From Thermoplasmata archaeon (lineage in GTDB: Archaea > Thermoplasmatota > Thermoplasmata > Thermoplasmatales > Thermoplasmataceae), in contig JAKATR010000069.1 of NCBI GenBank assembly GCA_021818675.1, positions 1-39,506 of the forward strand: a stretch of 39,506 nucleotides of DNA, in the 5' to 3' direction. This document shows, piece by piece, positions 1-7,976 of this stretch. Made by a program: the position numbers and the translations under genes. Within the stretch, counting starts at the first letter, position 1. Each line of letters opens with the position of its first letter. The notes under the pieces are model-generated. The model searched no databases. It was given only the letters and a program-made list of their open reading frames with translations, and was not told where the DNA came from.

Positions 1-116
1 ACTCATAGGTTCATGTAGAACTGTAATGTAAAATATTCAGCCGAGGTCTTTAACAAAAACCAACAATTTTTTCTTATTCTATGCCAATATAATTTATTTT
101 TCTAAGAGGTGACAGC

Positions 117-197
117 GCGGGGAGAGGGATTCGAACCCTCGCTCTCTAATGAGAAATAGCTTAGCAGGCTACCGCCGTACCGCTGGGCCATCCCCGC
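117..197 (-). tRNA. tRNA-Ser (GCU anticodon)
   Basis: Read on the minus strand, the acceptor arms GCGGGGA and TCCCCGC pair perfectly. The T arm is GAGGG-TTCGAAT-CCCTC and the anticodon loop is CTGCTAA, giving anticodon GCT. A long variable arm (about 14 nt, containing TTCTC and GAGAG) marks a class II tRNA, as expected for serine. The 3' CCA is not encoded. The 5' nucleotide of the tRNA follows directly on the TAA stop codon of the upstream small gene, with no spacer, so tRNA and mRNA probably come from one transcript separated by RNase P. Confidence 0.95.
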
Positions 198-359
198 TTA
201 TGATGGAAAACGCTCCTGAAGATCGTTCGCTATCTGTTCGAGGACTTCCTCAAAATCATCATTTTCCAGCGTCACAACGTCTCCTGTGGGCAGTATGATT
301 CTAGCTAAATATGTTTCTCCTTCTTTTGAAATTTCAACTTCCGCAAGTCTCTCTGACAT
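198..359 (-). CDS. Small acidic conserved-looking protein, unknown function (53 aa)
   Basis: This encodes a 53-residue soluble protein beginning MSERLAEV, rich in Glu/Asp, with a predicted beta-rich middle (ARIILPTGDVVTL) and a helical, acidic C-terminus (EEVLEQIANDLQERF). I do not recognise the family. An upstream in-frame GTG at 383 would lengthen it by eight residues, but a TATA-like box lies at about 384-396, so that GTG would fall before the expected transcription start; ATG 359 sits about 30 nt after the box and fits a leaderless transcript. Its TAA stop directly abuts the tRNA-Ser 5' end. Small size and position suggest a housekeeping or regulatory role, but nothing shows which. Confidence 0.65.
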   Translation of the reverse strand: MSERLAEVEISKEGETYLARIILPTGDVVTLENDDFEEVLEQIANDLQERFPS

Positions 360-383
360 GTTATCATCGGTAAATTTCAGCAC

Positions 384-396
384 CTATATTATACTT
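384..396 (-). promoter_or_regulatory. TATA-box region for the 53-aa gene and tRNA-Ser
   Basis: The minus-strand sequence AAGTATAATATAGG resembles an archaeal TATA box. It is about 25-30 nt before ATG 359, the expected spacing for a leaderless start. No separate promoter is visible between the CDS and the tRNA because there is no spacer, although a promoter inside the CDS cannot be excluded. Confidence 0.5.
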
Positions 397-660
397 ATTT
401 TGATTTTCTGAAAAAACAGATGAATAATAGTTTTTGATTATTTACATTGTAACAAAATTCAATCCTGAACGACTCAATGCTAACAGAAACCTTAGAATTT
501 TCTAAATTTAAATTTTTTTGGTGCTTTAAATGTGGATAACTTAGTAATTACTGTCTTCAAATCAAATGCAAAGGAATAAATTACTCTTGCATAACAAATT
601 AAGCATATGATTTCACTTTTAATTATGTTATCTGAGGTGCTTTTGGCATAAATCAGTTAA

Positions 661-670
661 ATTTATATAA
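661..670 (+). promoter_or_regulatory. TATA-box region of the acidic microprotein gene
   Basis: The sequence ATTTATATAA lies about 35-40 nt before ATG 705. A start of transcription about 25 nt downstream would place the GGAGGT Shine-Dalgarno site (692-697) near the 5' end of a short leader. Confidence 0.5.
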
Positions 671-704
671 CTGTAAATTAATTGGTGTTTTGGAGGTTAG
701 TATC

Positions 705-767
705 ATGGACTTCATTGCAAAAAGAAGAGACTACGACGATGATGATGAATATGATGATGACGATTAG
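705..767 (+). CDS. 20-residue acidic microprotein
   Basis: An ATG preceded seven bases upstream by a full Shine-Dalgarno site (GGAGGT, 692-697) opens a 20-codon frame that ends at TAG 765-767: MDFIAKRRDYDDDDEYDDDD. The peptide has a short amphipathic/basic head (FIAKRR) and a tail made almost only of Asp, Glu and Tyr. It has its own TATA-like box upstream and a T-run downstream (782-788), so it reads as a complete monocistronic unit of roughly 100 nt. I recognise no family. The GAT/GAC/GAA run could be a chance low-complexity stretch, but the combination of promoter, ribosome site, stop and terminator argues for expression. A role in binding a basic partner such as a nucleic-acid-binding protein is only a guess. 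Confidence 0.5.
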   Translation: MDFIAKRRDYDDDDEYDDDD

Positions 768-781
768 AATTATTTAAAACC

Positions 782-788
782 TTTTTTT
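782..788 (+). terminator. T-run terminator after the microprotein gene
   Basis: Seven consecutive T residues, followed a few bases later by another T-rich stretch, lie about 14 nt after the microprotein stop. Archaeal RNA polymerase terminates at such runs without a hairpin. Confidence 0.45.
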
Positions 789-868
789 GAACTATTTTTA
801 AATTATAAATCACAATACATGAATGTTAAATTAGATTTATTGATAAGTTATAAACTGGCAGAGTGAAT

Positions 869-913
869 ATGGTGAAGTTATTGTTTTCGTTTCCTTTTGA
901 AGATGGACGGTAA
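869..913 (+). CDS. Possible 14-codon leader ORF overlapping the helicase start
   Basis: ATG 869 opens a 14-residue frame (MVKLLFSFPFEDGR) that ends at TAA 911-913. The last A of the stop is the first A of the helicase ATG (TAATG), the arrangement used for termination-reinitiation. No good Shine-Dalgarno site precedes it, and a frame this short can arise by chance, so it is listed as a candidate only. Confidence 0.2.
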   Translation: MVKLLFSFPFEDGR

Positions 914-3627
914 TGAACGCAAGGAATATGCTGATTCAGCCAATAAATAACCTCCTGGATAGATATGGTATCGATCAGCTTACAGAGGCTCAGGAAAAAC
1001 TAATTCCAGCCATATTAAGCGGTGAAAATGCCATTCTTATATCGCCAACAGGAAGTGGTAAAACAGAAGCGGCCATCTTACCTGTTTTTCAAAAGATAAT
1101 TGAAAATTCCCTGTTGCCCATAAGTGCCCTATTTATTACGCCTTTAAGAGCCTTAAATAGAGATATACTTGGCAGACTGAAGGAATATGGTCAGCATCTT
1201 GGAATCCGTATTCAGGTAAGACACAGCGATATGTCCGATGCGCAAAGAAAAGAGCTCAGGGATAATCCTGCCAATATTATTGTTACAACACCTGAGTCGC
1301 TGCAGATTCTTCTTAATTCAAAAAAAATGGATGAAAGCCTCATGAACATTAAATATGTCATTGTTGATGAACTTCATGAACTCGCCCAGAACGAGAGAGG
1401 TACACAACTTTCCATAGGTCTTGAGAGACTCAGAGAACTTAGCGGAGATTTTCAAAGAATTGGTCTTTCAGCAACAATAGGAAACCCTGAAGAACTTGCC
1501 CTTTTCCTTAAATCGGACGGATCTGTTAAGGTTCTTAAAACCTCAATGGAAAAAGACATATCCATAGAGGTTACGATAGCCGAGAACGCTAAACCTGAAA
1601 TTGCTGAAAAGATGGGATGCGATCCGGAATATGCAGGAGCAATTGCAATGATCCATGATCTCGTTGAAAGTCACAATGGGACCCTTGTATTTGTAAACAC
1701 CAGAAGTGTTGCCGAGGATATTGCTTTCAGATTATCACTATACTATAAGGAATCACTCCTGAAAGTTCATCACGGATCTCTTTCCAGGGAAGTACGAGAA
1801 GAGGCTGAAATGCTCTTCAAATCTGGCCAGATAAAAGGGCTCATATGCACTTCCTCGCTAGAACTTGGGATTGATATTGGAAGTGCAGATCTGGTTATTC
1901 AGTTCAACTCCCCAAGACAGATAAACAAACTTATTCAGAGGACCGGAAGATCTGGCCACTGGATAAAGAAGAGATCGAAAGGCGTAATTATATGCAGTGA
2001 TATCATTGAACTTGAAGAAGCTATGGCCATTGTTGGGCAGGTTTACGATCGTGTATTGGAACCTGTTATCATAAGAAAAGGGTCAATGGCCACTGTGGCA
2101 AATCAGATCATACTTGAAGTTCAGAGACTAAAGGAATTTAATTCAATTAATTTTATGAATTTGTTAAGAAGAAGCTATCCGCTTATAGATATGACCCAAG
2201 ACCTCTTTGAGGAAGTTGTGAATTTTCTTATTGAGACCAGAAAGATCAGGTTAGAAGAAAACATTATAAAGAGAAGAGCCGGAACTCTGGACTATTTCAT
2301 AACAAATATTTCCATGATACCCAGCGAACGCAACTTCAGGGTTATTGATGTTATAAACAGAAGATTTGTGGGAACTCTTGATGAAAGATATGTCCTGAAT
2401 GAAATTGAGCCTGGCTCATATTTTGTTATTCGCGGTGCTACCTGGAGAACAATCAGGATTGAGGAGGAAAAGATACTGGTTGAACCTTTTGTCACAGCAG
2501 CACTGGCTCCAAAGTGGACGGGCGAAGACATTCCGGTTCTGCCCGATGTGGTGAAGAGAGTTTCGGAAAACCGAAAGCGTATGGGCATAGATGAATGCGT
2601 TACCGGGAGATCCAGGGAAATTTTAAAGGAGTGGTATGAGAGTGAATCCGGCACCTTTGAAAGGGTTATCATTGAGTCACAGGGCTCAGAAATTGTCATA
2701 CAATCAATGCTTGGAACCAGGGGAAATTTTGCCCTCACTGAAATCCTTGGAGGAATCATAACAACAATAACAGGAGAAAGTGTTGAATCAGACTATTCAC
2801 CGTATCATATATTCTTCAGGGTTTCCAGAAGAATGTCAGCCATGGATGTAGAAAAAATAATCCGGGGAATAGAAGAGGACAGGATAATGTCATATATTGA
2901 AGCCAGCTCAAGAAGATCAAGGTTCTTCACCAATGTATTTCTATATGAGGCCAGGAAGTTTGGCGTAATAAAAAATGATGCTGACATTTCAAGAATAAGG
3001 TTCGATAAGATCGTGGAGTCCTACAAGGAAACAATTCTCTACAAGGATTCTGTAAGAAAGATGATAGCTGACTATATGGACATTGAATCGGTTGTAGATT
3101 TTCTTCACAGGATCAGGAACAATTCTGTTATATTTGTTGGAAAAGATAGAATATCAAAGTCCTCAGAAATATTTCTCACCCACTATTCTGAGAGGATAAT
3201 GCCCCTCAAACCCACCAAGGCCATTATTGATTCAGTTACGTCAAGGCTTATGAACGAAGAGATAACCCTGCTGTGCCTTTCCTGCAGGAATACAAGAACT
3301 ATGAAAGTAAAGGACGTAACTGTAACAAGATGCCCCTTATGCGGAAGTTCCCTTGTTGCAGGCATTTCACATTATGAAAAGGATCAGATAATGAAAGGAA
3401 TAAATTCAGGGAAAATAGAGGAGAAAACCCTGAAAAGACTGAGAAAAAATGCTCATCTGGTTAAGGAACGCGGAAAAAGGGCAATAATTGCGCTTGCCGG
3501 GAGAGGAATTGGATCGGAAACAGCTTCCAGAATATTATCAGTGAGTTATTTCAGCGACGAAGATTTTATTAAGGAAATTCTCAATTCTGAAATGGAATAT
3601 GCAAGAAATCGGAGGTTCTGGAGCTGA
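913..3627 (+). CDS. Lhr-like superfamily 2 ATP-dependent helicase
   Basis: A 904-residue DExH helicase of the archaeal Lhr/Hel308-like class. Visible motifs: Walker A SPTGSGKT (44-51), motif II DELH (152-155), motif III SAT (about 186-188), the second RecA domain with LVFVNTR and the QRTGRSGH motif VI. After the helicase core come the winged-helix and Lhr-type C-terminal regions, then a zinc-ribbon-like pair CLSC (788-791) and CPLC (807-810), and a final helical segment with GRGIGSETASRIL. Lhr proteins unwind DNA or RNA:DNA during repair or replication restart. The start follows a candidate leader ORF with a TAATG overlap. The DELH box (rather than DEVH/DEIH) and C-terminal zinc pair suggest the shorter archaeal Lhr subgroup; substrate is not deducible here. 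Confidence 0.92.
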   Translation: MNARNMLIQPINNLLDRYGIDQLTEAQEKLIPAILSGENAILISPTGSGKTEAAILPVFQKIIENSLLPISALFITPLRALNRDILGRLKEYGQHLGIRIQVRHSDMSDAQRKELRDNPANIIVTTPESLQILLNSKKMDESLMNIKYVIVDELHELAQNERGTQLSIGLERLRELSGDFQRIGLSATIGNPEELALFLKSDGSVKVLKTSMEKDISIEVTIAENAKPEIAEKMGCDPEYAGAIAMIHDLVESHNGTLVFVNTRSVAEDIAFRLSLYYKESLLKVHHGSLSREVREEAEMLFKSGQIKGLICTSSLELGIDIGSADLVIQFNSPRQINKLIQRTGRSGHWIKKRSKGVIICSDIIELEEAMAIVGQVYDRVLEPVIIRKGSMATVANQIILEVQRLKEFNSINFMNLLRRSYPLIDMTQDLFEEVVNFLIETRKIRLEENIIKRRAGTLDYFITNISMIPSERNFRVIDVINRRFVGTLDERYVLNEIEPGSYFVIRGATWRTIRIEEEKILVEPFVTAALAPKWTGEDIPVLPDVVKRVSENRKRMGIDECVTGRSREILKEWYESESGTFERVIIESQGSEIVIQSMLGTRGNFALTEILGGIITTITGESVESDYSPYHIFFRVSRRMSAMDVEKIIRGIEEDRIMSYIEASSRRSRFFTNVFLYEARKFGVIKNDADISRIRFDKIVESYKETILYKDSVRKMIADYMDIESVVDFLHRIRNNSVIFVGKDRISKSSEIFLTHYSERIMPLKPTKAIIDSVTSRLMNEEITLLCLSCRNTRTMKVKDVTVTRCPLCGSSLVAGISHYEKDQIMKGINSGKIEEKTLKRLRKNAHLVKERGKRAIIALAGRGIGSETASRILSVSYFSDEDFIKEILNSEMEYARNRRFWS

Positions 3628-3668
3628 AAGATCCTGAACTGTGCGTTCTGAAGGATAAGGCCATAGAA

Positions 3669-4022
3669 TTGAATATGCATGTGCCTGTACTTGTCGAGGG
3701 AAATCACGATGTTGAAGCACTTCGGGAAATCGGTTTTAAGGGACATATCATAAAGATTAACAGGGGACTCTCACTGGACATTTTTGCAGAAAAGATCGCG
3801 AGAAATTTTCCTTATGTTATAATATTAATGGACTTTGATCGAAAGGGGAAATCCATAAAGGAAAGGCTTGTTGTACTCCTGAAATCATACGGTTGCAATA
3901 TAAATGGGGATCTGTGGGATTTCATTATGAAAAATTATAACATAAAAAGCGTGGAAGATATTCCATGGCTGGTCAGGAAAGTTTTATCTGATTCTGAATT
4001 TGGAATAAAGAATAGATTTTGA
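3669..4022 (+). CDS. Toprim-domain protein, UPF0292-like
   Basis: The protein has the two Toprim acidic motifs: VLVEGNHDVEAL with the conserved Glu, and ILMDFDRKG with the DxD-type pair, in a 117-residue single domain. This matches the small archaeal Toprim family UPF0292; Toprim folds bind Mg2+ and act in nucleases, primases and topoisomerases, but this family has no firm function. The listed start is a TTG, with ATG 3675 two codons later. The same frame stays open upstream into the helicase end, with a GGAGG at 3611-3615, and family members usually have about 20 residues before the Glu motif; translation may therefore begin further upstream at a non-AUG codon overlapping the helicase stop. 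Co-transcription with the helicase is likely. Confidence 0.8.
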   Translation: MNMHVPVLVEGNHDVEALREIGFKGHIIKINRGLSLDIFAEKIARNFPYVIILMDFDRKGKSIKERLVVLLKSYGCNINGDLWDFIMKNYNIKSVEDIPWLVRKVLSDSEFGIKNRF

Positions 4023-4027
4023 ATGGA

Positions 4028-5233
4028 TCACATTTTCAATTTACCGTCGATACTCATTGAATTAAGTCTTTCGGTTACCTTCGCACGGATATCACTGTCC
4101 GATTTGGGATTTATAATTTCTTCTCCGTTTTCATAGACTTTCCTGTTGAGAAGTTCCAGTTTCCCACCGCATTCACATTTTTCAATATGCAGTTCCGATG
4201 GTTTGACCTTCACTTTGTGACACTTATTACATCTTGAAACGTCCTTTTTACCGGAATATTTTCCCTTCTTGGTTATTGCAGTTCCGTTTATACTCACAAT
4301 ATCCATGGAAAAATCGATAGATTTTGCTGATGAGATGTATGTTCCTACACCGAATGCTTCTGCACCTGCCTCCCTGAGCTTTGAGACAGCTTCATAATCA
4401 AGCCCGCCGGACACCATTATCTTAATATTACTGAAGCCTCTAAGATTCAATTCCCACCTTATCTCCCTTACGATATTCGGGAAGTTACCCCTTCTGGATC
4501 TTGGTGTATCCAGTCTTATATAATCTATACTGGGAAACATTCTGGCTGCTCTCAGCGCACTCTCCTTTTCATCACTGAAGGTATCTATGAGAATGGTTCT
4601 TTTTCCTTCCGGGAAATTTTCAGTAATATATTTCCATGCTGCCTCCTCGCCCATGAGCAGAGCCATTGAGTGAGGCATGGTACCAACTGGATCCATGGAT
4701 ATCCTTTCAGCTCCAAGAATTCCAGATACTCCATGGGCTCCTCCAATATATGCGGCTCTGTCAATCATTGGAGATATTGCAGGGTGCATTCTCCTGATGC
4801 CGAAGGAATAGAACGGGGCTGGGTAACTTGCCATATATACCCTTGATGAGGCCGTAGAAATACCGGATGACTGGCATATCAATCCGAGAATAGCGGTTTC
4901 CATCTCCCCTATTTCTGAATACTTCCCTTCAATAGTTATGAAAGGAACAGGAATTCCTGCACTATCCCTAGTTCCTATAATTTCTCCTTCCTCCAGAGCA
5001 CTGATTGTCAGGTTCCTTGGTTTTAGAAGAGACAGAACTTCCTTTAAACCGCTGAATGTTATCCATTCCTCCTCGTTGGAAGAAGTTATTTCTACTACAA
5101 CTTCCTGATCATGTGAAAGTCCTTTCATACTTCTGCTAAAATAAACATCACTTGCCTTTCCCGCTCTTATCTCATCCTCATCAGCTATGTAAAATCCAGA
5201 ATGATCCTTTACCGTCTTAATCAACCTCTTCAC
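4028..5233 (-). CDS. pncB: Nicotinate phosphoribosyltransferase
   Basis: This 401-residue enzyme transfers phosphoribosyl from PRPP to nicotinate, giving nicotinate mononucleotide in NAD salvage. It aligns by eye with the archaeal type: phosphate-binding segments GGLDYEAVSKLREAGAEAFGVGT near residues 290-315, the IDTFSDEKESA stretch, and YIGGAHGVSG. The C-terminus carries a zinc-ribbon CNKCHKVKVKP...CECGG, a known feature of Thermoplasma-type enzymes. Its start overlaps the end of pncA by 17 bp, so the two are translationally coupled and catalyse successive steps. The 3' end converges on the Toprim gene with only 5 bp between stops. Confidence 0.93.
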   Translation of the reverse strand: MKRLIKTVKDHSGFYIADEDEIRAGKASDVYFSRSMKGLSHDQEVVVEITSSNEEEWITFSGLKEVLSLLKPRNLTISALEEGEIIGTRDSAGIPVPFITIEGKYSEIGEMETAILGLICQSSGISTASSRVYMASYPAPFYSFGIRRMHPAISPMIDRAAYIGGAHGVSGILGAERISMDPVGTMPHSMALLMGEEAAWKYITENFPEGKRTILIDTFSDEKESALRAARMFPSIDYIRLDTPRSRRGNFPNIVREIRWELNLRGFSNIKIMVSGGLDYEAVSKLREAGAEAFGVGTYISSAKSIDFSMDIVSINGTAITKKGKYSGKKDVSRCNKCHKVKVKPSELHIEKCECGGKLELLNRKVYENGEEIINPKSDSDIRAKVTERLNSMSIDGKLKM

Positions 5234-5744
5234 TTTTTATTATGGACACACCATAATTTCTTTTCATATCTTCCAGTGCTTTCATGTGATTTTCTTCAGA
5301 AATCGAGGTGCACAGGTCCCCAATAACAGTTATGGAATATCCTCTGAAAAAAGCTCCTGCTGCTGTGTGCAGTACGCAGATATCCGTGCTTATCCCAAAT
5401 AAGTATAACCGGGTAACCCCCTTAGCTCTCAAATAACCATCAAGATCGGAGTCAAAAAAAGCATCAAAGTGCCTTTTTTTAATGTGATAACCAGAGATTC
5501 CATTGAGTGATTCGTGAAGTTCCGAACCCCATTGTTCCATTAAGCAGTGTTCACCCCATACCCTGAATTCAGGATCATCCTGAATATGGCTGTCCATTGT
5601 GAATATTATGAGATCATCCTTTCTTTCAGAGAGAAATCTGGATGCCTTTTTCGTTACTTCAAGAGCCCTGTTACTTCCAAATTTACCCTCAACAAAATCG
5701 TTCACCAGATCGACAACAACAAAGGCTTTTTTCTCATTGCTCAT
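5217..5744 (-). CDS. pncA: Nicotinamidase
   Basis: Isochorismatase-fold amidohydrolase of 175 residues that converts nicotinamide to nicotinate plus ammonia. Visible residues: catalytic Asp12 (VVVDLVNDF), a metal pair Asp51/His53 (FTMDSH), a further His66 (GEHC), lysine near 89-90 (HIKKRHFDAF) and the nucleophile Cys123 in STDICVLHTA. The length is normal for the family. It lies between cysS (11-bp overlap) and pncB (17-bp overlap), forming a tight cysS-pncA-pncB operon in which the two NAD-salvage steps are adjacent. Confidence 0.93.
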   Translation of the reverse strand: MSNEKKAFVVVDLVNDFVEGKFGSNRALEVTKKASRFLSERKDDLIIFTMDSHIQDDPEFRVWGEHCLMEQWGSELHESLNGISGYHIKKRHFDAFFDSDLDGYLRAKGVTRLYLFGISTDICVLHTAAGAFFRGYSITVIGDLCTSISEENHMKALEDMKRNYGVSIIKSEEVD

Positions 5745-7104
5745 AAAACCACTGACTTCCGTCTTTCCCGTCTTCTATTGTAACTCCTGATTCTTTCAGG
5801 GCTTTCCTTATCTCATCTGATTCCCGGAACAGTTTTTTCTTCCGAAGGTCTTCCCTTATTGAAAGTAGGGTTTCTACTGTCTGCGAAGATATCTGTTTCG
5901 GTTTTTCAATGAATATAACTGAAAGGAAACTGTCTGCCCATTTCAATGTTTCAATCCCTTTGAGTGCTTCCTCATGGGACAAACTGGTTTCCTTTTCAAC
6001 TGCCTTTCCCGCGATGTCAAGTATGTATCTTAAGGCACCTCTTGTGTTGAAATCATCATCCATGGATTCCTTTATGCCGTCCTTATACAGCTGAAAGTCT
6101 ATTCCTGAACCGTTTCCCTTAGCATTTTCCATTATCCTGAGTGCCCTCTTAATATAGTTCAGATTAACCCGCGATTCCTTTAACAGCTCAATGCTGAAAT
6201 CTGCAATGGATCTGTATTGAGCAGAAAGCATGGCATATCTTATCTCAGAAGGAGAATAATCCTTCAGAAGATCGCCCGGTATGAGGAAATTATTAAGAGA
6301 CTTTGACATTTTCTGTCCATTCAATGTGAGCATACCTGTGTGCATCCAGAAATTGGTAAGACGGTCTTTACCGCTAATGCTTTGCATTATGGCTATTTCA
6401 CCCTCGTGATGCGGGAATATGAGATCCAATCCGCCTCCATGAATATCATACACATCTCCAAAGTATTCTTCAGTTATTGCGGTGTCTTCGATATTCCATC
6501 CGGGTCTGCCCTTTCCCCATGGTGAATCCCAAGATGGTTCACCCGGTTTCTGAAATTTCCACAGTACAAAGTCCCCCTGATTTTCCTTGTCTTCGGATAC
6601 GGATGCCCTCAGGCCGGATCTCAATGCGTCAGTGTTTTGACCGGATAGTTTTCCATAATCCTTGAATTTAGAGATCCTGAAATATATACCATCCTCAAGT
6701 TTGTATGTATACCCCTTATCTTCCAGTATCTTTATCTGCTCAATTATCTCATTGATATGAAATGTTGCTCTGGCATAAAGCGATACAGAATCTATTGAGA
6801 AGGTCTTCATGGATTCCATATATTCATTGAGGAATGAAATGGAAAGTTCCTGTGACGAAACAGCTGTTTCATTGGCTCTGGTGATTATTTTGTCATCGAT
6901 ATCTGTTATATTCTGAAGATAAAAGACTTCATATCCTGAAGATCTTAGATATTTTGCAACAACATCAAAGAATATGAATGTTCTCAGGTTACCCATGTGT
7001 GGGGAATCATAGGGCGTTATCCCGCATACGAACATCTTCACACGCTTGCCGTTGATTGGCTTGAATTCCTCCTTTGAAGATGTCATGGTATTAAATATGA
7101 ACAT
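5734..7104 (-). CDS. cysS: Cysteinyl-tRNA synthetase
   Basis: Class I aminoacyl-tRNA synthetase of 456 residues charging tRNA-Cys. The HIGH-type motif is PHMGNLRT just after CGITPYDS, and the KMSKS loop is GQKMSKSLNNF. The zinc site keeps the first Cys (CGIT), the His of FPHHEGE and the Glu after it, but the bacterial WHIECSA cysteine is replaced by Asp (WNIEDTA); I recall Asp here in other archaeal enzymes, so it may be a normal variant. The start is ATG 7104; an in-frame ATG six codons downstream (MTSSKEE) is a plausible alternative. The gene heads the pnc operon and faces a divergent methyltransferase across a 119-bp promoter region. Confidence 0.96.
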   Translation of the reverse strand: MFIFNTMTSSKEEFKPINGKRVKMFVCGITPYDSPHMGNLRTFIFFDVVAKYLRSSGYEVFYLQNITDIDDKIITRANETAVSSQELSISFLNEYMESMKTFSIDSVSLYARATFHINEIIEQIKILEDKGYTYKLEDGIYFRISKFKDYGKLSGQNTDALRSGLRASVSEDKENQGDFVLWKFQKPGEPSWDSPWGKGRPGWNIEDTAITEEYFGDVYDIHGGGLDLIFPHHEGEIAIMQSISGKDRLTNFWMHTGMLTLNGQKMSKSLNNFLIPGDLLKDYSPSEIRYAMLSAQYRSIADFSIELLKESRVNLNYIKRALRIMENAKGNGSGIDFQLYKDGIKESMDDDFNTRGALRYILDIAGKAVEKETSLSHEEALKGIETLKWADSFLSVIFIEKPKQISSQTVETLLSIREDLRKKKLFRESDEIRKALKESGVTIEDGKDGSQWFYEQ

Positions 7105-7130
7105 GTTTCCATGGCATGCTGATTTACGTT

Positions 7131-7178
7131 AAAACGGTTTTGACACTAACAGAAGCATTTCTGTGTCTAAAAACGGTT
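7131..7178. promoter_or_regulatory. Operator-like element between cysS and the methyltransferase gene
   Basis: Two direct copies of AAAACGGTT (7131-7139 and 7170-7178) flank a dyad: GACAC...GTGTC with inner arms ACAGAA and TTCTGT around GCAT. Start-to-start distance of the repeats is 39 bp, close to four helical turns. The position in the divergent intergenic region suggests a regulator-binding site for one or both genes, but no regulator can be named. Confidence 0.35.
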
Positions 7179-7223
7179 ATCTTTTAGGCAAATTTTTATG
7201 ATGTCCCATAACCTCTCAATTAT

Positions 7224-7847
7224 ATGTCAAAAGATTCACGGGCGTTTTACAGTGAAATGGGGGTTCAATGGCTTTCGGACAGAAAAGATCCATTGCATAC
7301 CGATGAGGAGTTGACCTATTTATTGGATGTGCTGAGAACTAAAAATGATGTCCTGGATCTGGCATGTGGCTTTGGAAGGTTCAGTATACCGCTGGCCAGA
7401 AAAGGGTACAATGTGACAGGAATAGATATCACACCAATATTTATTGAACGCGCAAGGGAAATTGCAGATCAGGAAGGATTGCGAATTCAGTTTTCAGTTG
7501 GTGATATGAGGAACATTACATATGATGACCACTCATTTGATGCAGTTATATGTATGTGGAATGCATTCAGCGAGATTATAGACTCTGCTGATCAGATAAA
7601 GGTGACTGGGGAAATTTACAGGGTTCTTAAGAAGGGAGGATTAGGTCTAATCGAGGTCAGGAACCACAGATCACCAAAAGTCCTTACTGAAAATTATATT
7701 GATGATTTGGAGGCTATGCCAAGTTTCAATCACACGAGGGGTACATTAAAAAAGATAGCAAGAGAAGCCGGCATGGTAAATTATGAGGTATATCTGGATA
7801 CTTTCGGTGGAAGAAGAAGACTTTTCCTTAAGATTTTGAAATCATGA
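7224..7847 (+). CDS. SAM-dependent class I methyltransferase
   Basis: A 207-residue Rossmann-fold methyltransferase. Motif I is VLDLACGFGRFSIPLA (about residues 38-53), followed by the acidic ribose-binding turn VTGIDIT and a motif corresponding to GDMRNITYDDHSFDAVICMWNAF. The substrate is not evident; the fold is shared by small-molecule and tRNA methylases. A TATA-like TTTTTATG at about 7194-7200 lies 25-30 nt before ATG 7224, so the transcript is probably leaderless. It is divergent from cysS and stands alone; the ABC exporter downstream has its own promoter. Confidence 0.88.
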   Translation: MSKDSRAFYSEMGVQWLSDRKDPLHTDEELTYLLDVLRTKNDVLDLACGFGRFSIPLARKGYNVTGIDITPIFIERAREIADQEGLRIQFSVGDMRNITYDDHSFDAVICMWNAFSEIIDSADQIKVTGEIYRVLKKGGLGLIEVRNHRSPKVLTENYIDDLEAMPSFNHTRGTLKKIAREAGMVNYEVYLDTFGGRRRLFLKILKS

Positions 7848-7946
7848 CCGCTCCAGGAATTTTGTATTCGCAGGGTCCCAATTTTTCATTGCGTGACCAA
7901 TTGATGAGGAGGAACTATTCACGAAAATATTGGGGCAAATAGTCAG

Positions 7947-7962
7947 ATATATTATATTTATC
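7947..7962 (+). promoter_or_regulatory. TATA-box region of the ABC exporter operon
   Basis: The AT-rich run ATATATTATATTTATC is centred about 25 nt before ATG 7977. This spacing fits a leaderless transcript for the ATPase-permease pair. Confidence 0.5.
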
Positions 7963-7976
7963 GTAATATTAGGGGA

